A DNA stretch of 64,000 nt from Luidia sarsii (Eukaryota > Echinodermata > Asteroidea > Paxillosida > Luidiidae), in NCBI GenBank assembly GCA_949987565.1, contig OX465105.1, positions 16,353,426-16,417,425 of the forward strand. The letters are read 5' to 3'. How positions within the stretch are numbered: position 1 is the first letter of the stretch; the number at the start of each line of letters is the position of its first letter. Shown piece by piece: positions 13,601 to 22,600 of the stretch. The notes beneath the pieces were generated by a model that made no database searches, was not told where the DNA came from, and saw only the letters and a list, made by a program, of their open reading frames with translations. A program made the translations under genes and the position numbers.

Positions 13601-16600
13601 TTAGGATTTTTCCGAAATCCGTCTCTAAATGTTGAAAAAAACCCCGAGAATTTCCTGGGAGTGTTTGTGTACTGTTTTCAGGAAAATGTAAAGTTCCTGC
13701 CTTTTTGAATGGCCGCTTTCGAGGAGTTAGAATGGTGCTGCTATACTGTGTCTGGTACCAAATGAACGAGCGAAGTCCCCTTGTACTATTTACAACAAAG
13801 TTCACACTGAAATAATTTTGATATCAGTTGAAAGCTAATGGTATACTCTTTCACATCATTAGAAAATCTCAAAATCTCAAGAGTGGGGGTTATTCCTCAT
13901 TATGCTGTGCCGGGTCACATTTCTGTTTGAACAAAATTCTCTCAGGTAAGGAATTTTTTTTTCTGAGTTTCTGCTGCCTTCCGACTTCCAATCTTTTCTT
14001 CTATTTCATTCATGAGTCAAACCGGGTTGCCTCCAACCTCTTAATTTTTAAGAGTGATTTTTTTAAATTGAGGCCGGAATGAAATTACTCAATTTCCTAA
14101 TGTGTACGCAAAACCAGAGGTCTCAGGTTCAAATCCTGGTCCACTTGAAGTTTTATTTGCCATTTTTTCCTAGCTCTAATGTTCCCAGTCAGATTTTGTA
14201 TTTATTTGTTTGACTTAAATTGACGAAAGCTACCATTAGCTGCCGTACAGTATATCTCCAGGCATCACACCCCTGCTTTTATTCAGATGCAAACAACCAA
14301 TGGTTGTAAACCTGGCAACAGCAGCTCAGAGATCACACAAAATGGATGCAGCTTTTTCAATTCAAGTCAATCAAAATCAATGAAAAACTGCCTGGGTTTT
14401 AATTATTTTAAAAGTATTACATTGTAAGTCTCATGAGACCACTTTTAAAACTGGGAAAACAAAATTAACTGAAACTTGCCTAAAATGCCAACGACGAGTA
14501 TGTCGGTGGTCAGACTCAATTCAGTGGACTCTGAGTTGCCTGTGCAGTAATTTTTTGAGAAATCTGGGAAATCTGATTTTGGGTCAAAAGTTGGAATTTT
14601 TGACCTGTCGAAAATTTTTGAAATTGTGTCAAAACTCAAAATCCAGGTTTCTAGTTTTTGCTCTAAAATTCCTGCAGCGACTTTGTTGGTGGTCAGATTC
14701 AAGTTGCTTACTCCGAGGGGACTGTGAAGTCATTTTTGGATAAATTGGGAAAATCCGATTTTGGGTCAAAAGTTAGAAATTTGGACAGGAGCGGACCTGT
14801 CGAAAACGTCAGAAATTGGGCCAAAATCCGGGTTTCTGGTTTTTGCTCTAAAATGCCTGCAGCGACTTTGTCGGTGGTCAGATTCAAGTCATTGTACTCC
14901 GAAGGGACTGTGGTGTTGTTTTTGGAGAAATAAAAAAAAATCTGATTTTGGGTCAAAAGTTGGAATTTTTGACAGGAGCGGACCTGTCAAAAATGTTAGA
15001 AATTGGGCCAAAATCTAGGTTTCTGGTTTTTGCTCTAAAATGCGTGCAGCGAGTTTGTTGATGGTCAGATTCAAGTCGTTGTACTCTGAGGGCACTGTGG
15101 AGTCATTTTTGGAGAAATAAACAAATTCTGAATTTGGGTCAAAAGTTGGAATTTTTGATACATGTACATGTAGGAGCGGACCTATCGAAAACGTCAGAAA
15201 TTGGGCCAAAATCTAGGTTTCTGGTTTTTGCTCTAAAATGCCTGCAGCGATTTTGTCGGTGGTCAGATTCAAGTCAGTGGACTATGATGAGGTCACTGTG
15301 ATTTATTTTTGGAGAAATCGGGAAAATCTGATTTTGGGTCAAAAGTTGGAAATTTGGACAGGAGCGGACCTGTCGAAAATATCAAAAATCTGGGTTTCTG
15401 GTTTCTGCTCTAAAATGCCTGCGGCGACTTTGTCGGCGGTCAGATTCAAGTTGGTGGTCTCTGAGTCCGGGCGCCACAATTGTGACAAAACAACACCGAC
15501 ATCCAATCGTGCCAGGTTTGACTCGGTTGTACAAATCGTGTACTGTTTATTGATCCTCTTCAAAGGTATTCATAGTTCCCGATTGTTAAAGCAAGTCTTG
15601 GAAAATGGCACATTATTCAAAAGTCCCTACGTGGCGGTCATGGGCACTGAAAAGTAGCCAGACACAACGTAAAATAAATGCGCTATCAAAACATAATACC
15701 CCACTGAGGGTAGGGCTGAAGTTGCCTATCCCGCGAGCTGATGTGATATTTGTGAGGTAAAATGTATGAGATCATGCCAAGTTCTTTTTAGAATAGAATA
15801 GAATAGAATATTTTATTGTCATATATGTATATCAAATACATTGAAATTCTTCCTGGCCTTGCGAGCATTCAAACATAAATCCACAACAATCAATAAAAAG
15901 CAACCAAATCAACTAGCCCCTTACAATAACCTAGCACAACTTGTAAAAGACCACTATTTTACAGTAAAAGACCACTATTTTACAGTAAAAGACCACTTTT
16001 TTATAGTAAAAGACCACTATATACATGTACAAAACAAACTACACTAATACAGAAAGCTGAGGGAATGCTCAAAACAATAAGAACATTAAAACATCGTTAA
16101 CACTTTTCCAGGTGCATTTGATCCTTACCTGTAAAAGTCTTCATAAATCCTTCCTTGGTAATCTGTGTGCAGATGATGTTGCATCTCCAGAGGAAACTGG
16201 TCTGCAGACAAAACAAACAAAAATTGGAAAAGCAAAACAAAATCAAATTTCAGTTGTTGTATCGGGAGTAAATTAGCAAGCTCTTGGAGATGTCTGACTG
16301 ACCCAAGGGTCTGAGTCTGAGGCCAAGTCTAGTTCTGAGTCAGCGGGCCAAAATCTAAGCCTAAGATCTGAGTCAGCAACCAGAAACGCAATCCAAAGCA
16401 AGGCCAGCTTACTGAACCGAGTCTAAACCTGAGGTAACAGCCTCAAGTCCTCGTCTAAAATCACCAGTCAGATTCAAGTCCGGGTCCAATTCAGCCGGCA
16501 GATTCAAGTCTGAGTCCAAGTCCAAGTCAGCAGTTAGATTTTACAAGTCTGAGCCCATTATGAGACTCAAGTCTGAGTCCAAGTCAACTCAAGTCTGAGT

Positions 16601-19600
16601 CCAAGTCGACTCAATTCTGAGTCCAAGTCGACTCAATTCTGAGTCCAAGTCAAATTCGTTTCTGAGTTCAAGTCAGTTTCACGTCAAGGTCCAAGTCAAT
16701 AGCTGGATTTTATAAGCCTGAGCCCATATTGGATTCAAGTCTGAGTCCAAGTCTCAAGTCTGAGTCCAAGTCGACTCAAATCTGAGTCCAGGTCGACTCG
16801 AATCTGAGTCCAAGTCGACTCAAGTCTGAGTCCAAGTCGACTCAAATCTGAGTCCAAGTCAAATTCTATTCTGAGTTCAAGTCAGTTTCAAGTCAAGGTC
16901 CAAGTCAATAGTTAGATTTTACAAGCCTAAGCCCACATGGGACTAGAGTCGACTCAAGTCTGAGTACAAGTCGTCTCAAGTCACAGTCTGAGTTAGAAGT
17001 CAGAATCATTTCTAAGCCGTACATGTAAGTCAACACAAGTGTGAGTATTGCAGCTTCTCATCAACAAGTGTCATCGGTCAATTGCTCCCACAGCCTTCCC
17101 ACAGTGCCTTACCGACAGTACTGGTCCGGTAGAAGATGCGTGAGAAGAGAAAGATGGTGACCTCGTTGAGTGTGTTCTTCTCCTTCCAGTGGTTGAACAG
17201 ATCCGAGACAAAACCGTTCACTGCCTTCTCCCAGAGCAGATCACCTGCCATCCCAAGAAAGTGGACAATCGTCAGTTGCCCAAAATGGTGAGGGCCTTAC
17301 ATTTCCATCCTAGCAGGACCCTTTTCAAAGGCTTGATGCTAACCTTGGAGAAAGGCCCTACAAAGATAGAAATGTCAGGCCCCCCAAACAAGTCTTGAGA
17401 TTTGAATTTCGGTCATTTAAGTCAGTAAGTAAGTTTGCAACATTTCTGTGCATTACTTTAACACGAAAGTTACCAGCACCTTTCAGACTTGAAATGGGTC
17501 AAGTGACTATCATCTTGAAGAGTTTTACATACAAAAAAGTCCAGGGGGAATGGAACAAATGGCAACTGCAAGTCGATGGACAGTTGCAGCTGATAATGTA
17601 ATAACCAACACCTAATGTATCACAACATACATGTACTGATACTGTATCACCAACCGATAGTGTAATACAAACCGGCCCATATTGCATTACATTTTCTGAT
17701 CAATACTGTACGCTACATTATCCATTGAGCGGTAAAAACAGTATTGGCTAGAGTTTTTGGAGGAGTTATATTATCCGTTGGGACATTATTGTAATTCAAT
17801 GAGGGTTTTCCCTGCTCTATGTGATAAACACAGAGTGCTAAGTGCTTTGCTAGATGCCTGATGAACAAATTCAGGCAGCTCGGGCGGGATTCGAACTCGC
17901 AACTCCTGCTTTCTAGTGCAGACGTCTTAACCATTTCACCACCATTTCACTGTCTTAACCATTTCATCAGGCATTGAGCAAAGCATTGGGCACTCAGTGT
18001 TTATCACGTGGAGCAGGGAAAACCCTCATTGAATTTCATTCTCCTTGACAAAAACATCATGCTATATCTGGGTCATTATTGGATTAAAATTTCTAACAAT
18101 ATGGGAAATTTTTTGTTACATTATCGGTTGATGATACATAATCGGTTAGTGCTGCATTAAAAGTTGGTTGTTACATAATCGGCTTTAACATGGATGGCGT
18201 GCAGGCAGTCTGGGACCCTGACTGCCGTCACACTCAAAGAGGGCGAGACGGGGACCCACCGTTGGAGTCAAACTCCCACATCTCGGAGCTCATCTGGATG
18301 AACATGTAGACCATGGCGGTGGAGGAACGGAAGGCCACCCTGGTGTCCTCGGTCACCGCCCCGCACATGACCTTCTCGCCCCGGGCCCAGAGTTCGTTGA
18401 CCTGGGCCCGGGTGCCCGTGTGCTCTACCTTCTTCGAGAGGTAGGCACAGGAGCCAATCTGAGCGAGAAACAGAAATTTAGGAATGGTGATCAAATGGGA
18501 ATAAAAATGATCAAATGGAAATAAAAATGATCAAATGGAAATAAAAATGATCAAATGGAAATAAAAATGATCAAATGGAAATAAAAATGATCAAATGGAA
18601 ATAAAAAATGATCAAATGGAAAGAAAAATATAATCAAATGGAAATAAAAATGATCAAACGGAACTTTGTAGAAACATGATCAAATTGAAATAAAAAATAA
18701 TCAAAAGGAGATAAAAATTATCAAATGGAAAGAGAAATGATCCAATGGAAATTAAAATGATCCAATGGAAATAAAAATAATCAAATGGAAATAAAAATGA
18801 TCAAATGGAAATAAAAATGATCAAATGGAAATAGAAATGATCAAATGGAAATAAAAATGATCAAATGGAAATAAAAATGATCGAATGGAAATAAAAATGA
18901 TCAAATGGAAATAAAAAATATCAAATGGAAAGAAAAAATATCAAATGGAAAGAAAAATTATCAAATGGAAAGAAAAATGAGCCATCAAAAAATGATTAAT
19001 TTCAGGAAAAACTGATCCATTGAGAAAAGCCAAAGGAAATTTAACTGGACTGGATTTTGAACCTTAGACCTCTTGGCTAACGCACAAGCAGTTAACAAGT
19101 GGTGGTGACATCCCTGGAAATACATGTACAGTATGTGGCAGTTAATGGTTAAATGCTTCTGACTGGTGCCTCCACCCAAGCAAAGAAAATTGGCTGCATG
19201 TACTTGGGAAGACCCTACCTGTCCAAAATCATGCAAATTGTGCCCGAATACGCGTCACCTGTTATCGTGTCTCAAGTGCCAGTCCCAGTCATGGAAAATT
19301 AGCATCTACTTAGACTCGAGTCCAGGTGCCAGTGAAGTCATAATGAAAAAATAAAAAAATGAAGATCTAGGACTTTACCAGGCTGTTTTTCAGCCTCCAC
19401 ATGTCGCTGCGGCTGATGTACTGATCCTTGAAGACCAACTCCACCAGATCCAGGGAGACATCCTCCACGGAGTTGATCGGATGGACCTCCACATCCTTGT
19501 AGGCGCGGAGCTGGAAGAGGTTGGCTATTGTCTGATCAACGCTAATGATATCTGGGCAAAGGGAGTGAAGACGAATTAGGGGGAAAACGAAAGCACAAAT

Positions 19601-22600
19601 TGTTTGACTTCTCATATGGCTTCCAGTGGCTTCAGAAGGCTTATGGTAGCTTACAGTGGCTTCCTAGAATTTCTCTTGGTTGCAAGTTGCGGACTAATTG
19701 ATGTCCTGAATGCTAACCCTTTGATGCTGGTTAACATTGCACTAAAAAAAAACCCACTGAATTTGTATCTCTGCTACAAAAAATGACAAATTTTATGAGC
19801 AGATCCCATGGATTCTTCAGACGGCCGATGGCTTCTTTAGGCTTCTCATTACTTTATATGGATTTTCATGGCTAGAGGTACTTATTGCTTCCAATAGATT
19901 CTGGCAGCTCTGGGGCTCCCAATGGCTTCTGACAGCTCTGGGGCTTCCAATGGCTTCCAAAGGCTTCCAAAGGCTTCCAATGGCTTCCGATGGCTTCTGA
20001 TGGCTTCCAATGGCTTCCGATGGCTTCCAATGGATTTCAATGGCTTACAATGGGTTCCAATGGGTTCCAAATGCTTCCAATGGTTTCCAAAGGCTTCCAA
20101 AGGCTTCCAAAGGCTTCCAAAGGCTTCCAATGGCTTTCAATGGCTGCCAATGGCTTTCCATGGCTTTCAATGGCTTCCCACGGCTTCCAATGGCTTCCAA
20201 TGGCTTCCAAAGGTTTCCAGTGGCTTCCAATGGCTTCCAATGGCTTCCAACGGCTTCCAATGGCTTCCATTGGCTTTCAACAGCTTCCAATGGCTTCCAA
20301 CGGCTTCCAATGGCTTCCAACGGCTCCCAATGGCTTCCAATGGCTTCCAATGGCTTCCAATGGCATACAATGGATTTCCATGGATACCCTCTGCTTGTTT
20401 GGTTTTCCCACAGTTTCTAATGGCCCGCAACTACTTCACTTCCTATGCATTCTCATACCACTGCCAACGTTTGCTTTCACTCACCTTTGCCTTTCTGTTG
20501 CAGATCAGTCTGCAGCGATTTGACTTGCAGCAAGAGGTGACTAGGAATCATGAAAAAGAATCCAGCATATCTCGGACGTTAGTGTTCAAAGCAATCAATT
20601 ACTGCAGTGTTCTGAAGAGAGGATTAGTCTTTGATAACAATTGATGATTTGGGGGTGCAACTGTAAAGCAGATCTTACTCAGCAGATCTTACTCTTCTTT
20701 GGTTGCCATTGAAGCAATTAGAGCAAGTTGCCAGATGGCCAAACGGATCTCCTCAACTCTTGTAGCCAGGATAGAGATTAACTAACGTTTGCATCTGCTG
20801 AAAAAAAGCTGTGGGTGGGATGAAGGAGGAGGGTATGTTGGGGGCATGCCACAGCACTTAATATGAGCAAGGTCGATCACTCGATCTCAAGTAGGAGTGA
20901 ACGAATTGTACAGTGGAACGTCGCTATAACAAATGCCTATACTACAGGACATTCGACTGTATAACAAACATGCTCTTTGGCTCCCAACGTATACGTCTGT
21001 GGATATGCGGTGGCAACTGATTAAACAAACGACCGCTATACCGAACAATTTTCATAGATGTTCACTCCTCCACACTTCTCTCTTTGATCTTTCCCCCTCT
21101 TCTCACTAATCCCTACCCTACTCCTTGCCCTTCCCTTTGATCTCACCCTACCAGCTTTACTCTTTGTCCTTTGTTTCTCATCCGTGTCCTATTCACTCTC
21201 TTCCCCCTTCCTTCGTGTACATGTATCTGTTTTGACCTTGTCACTCTGCCTTTGAGAAAGGTCCTGCTAGGATCGAAACGTCAGACCCACTAAATTTTGA
21301 GATTTGCATTTTGGTAATTTTAGTCAGTAAGCAGTTTGCAACATTTTTGTATATCAATTTTCATAGATCACGGGATGTTTATTATAGCGACGTTCCACTT
21401 CTTCGCTTATCTGCAAGTTATGAGAAGTAGTTCTGGCCACCTGTTGTCCTCATCCGGATGATATATCTCCAGGATGTCCCCAATGTCAACGTCTGGAAAC
21501 TCTTTGGGATTGATTACAAGCTCATCCTCTGCGAACAGATTGAGACAAATTTATAAAATGACATTTGCACCTAAAGGCAACCCCCGCGAGATTATGCATA
21601 TCCCGAATCATCAAGATGATTATTGTGGTTAAAACGGAATTACATTTCAGAAGAAAATTGACTGCAACTTTCCATGATGTGGATTATTACGAACGACCGG
21701 AAAAGAAACACATTTATATGGTCTGGTTATCTTAGGCTATCCTTTCTATGATATCAGAATTAAAAAAACCTGAAACATCCTGCATGTGGAAAGATCTGTA
21801 CATAGCATAATGGCCACAGCTACACTTTTAAAATCTTTTAACGGCTTTAACTTGCATTGGTGGCAGCCCCCCAACACCCATGATGTCTGGAATGAATTCC
21901 CCATTGCCTTGCACCTATGGGATGCACAAGGGAAGATAGGGCACCACGGCACACGTACAACATTAAGACTGTCTGAGCGAAATTGTCATGACAATGGATA
22001 CAACAGTTTTTGTACTTGTTTGTCAGTTTGACCCAGATGTATCCAATGATGCTTTAATTGCAGAGAACGCCCTCTCTTGGTGAAAATTGCAATAAATCTT
22101 AGTGTTTTTGCTGGCTTTCTGTCTTGCAACATTCAGCCATGGAGCTCCTCGGATGGTACCTACAGGCTACAGTAGTTCAAGTAGTTGCAGTGACCGTAAC
22201 CCTCATCCTCCCGAGGGTCGGAGACCTGAGGGAGGATGAGGGTTACGACTTACGGTTACTGCAACTACTACTACACAATACTGAATACACATGTGACATG
22301 GTAACAGGTAAGGTACCATCTATGATCTAGTTGCAGTAACCGTAGCCCTCATCCTCCCGCAGGTCGGAGACCTGAGGGAGGATGAGGGTTACGGTTACCG
22401 CAACCAATGAATGATCATGCCGCAACTACTTGAACCATGCTTGAACTAGGTACATGTACCATCATGCTTCAACTTGAAGTGAAAATGGTATTATTTCTTG
22501 TGTTAGATCAATCTGCTCTTGTGTAAAAAGGTTTGTAAAACTAGACGTGTAGTTTTCAATCCAAGGCCCTAAGTAGCCCAATCATGAATCAATAACATAG

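Noticed and set aside
19922..20644. Repeated [10 protein letters not shown] frames
   Set aside because: TGGCTTCCAA array; the real coding in this stretch is the small exon at 20485-20540 on the other strand.
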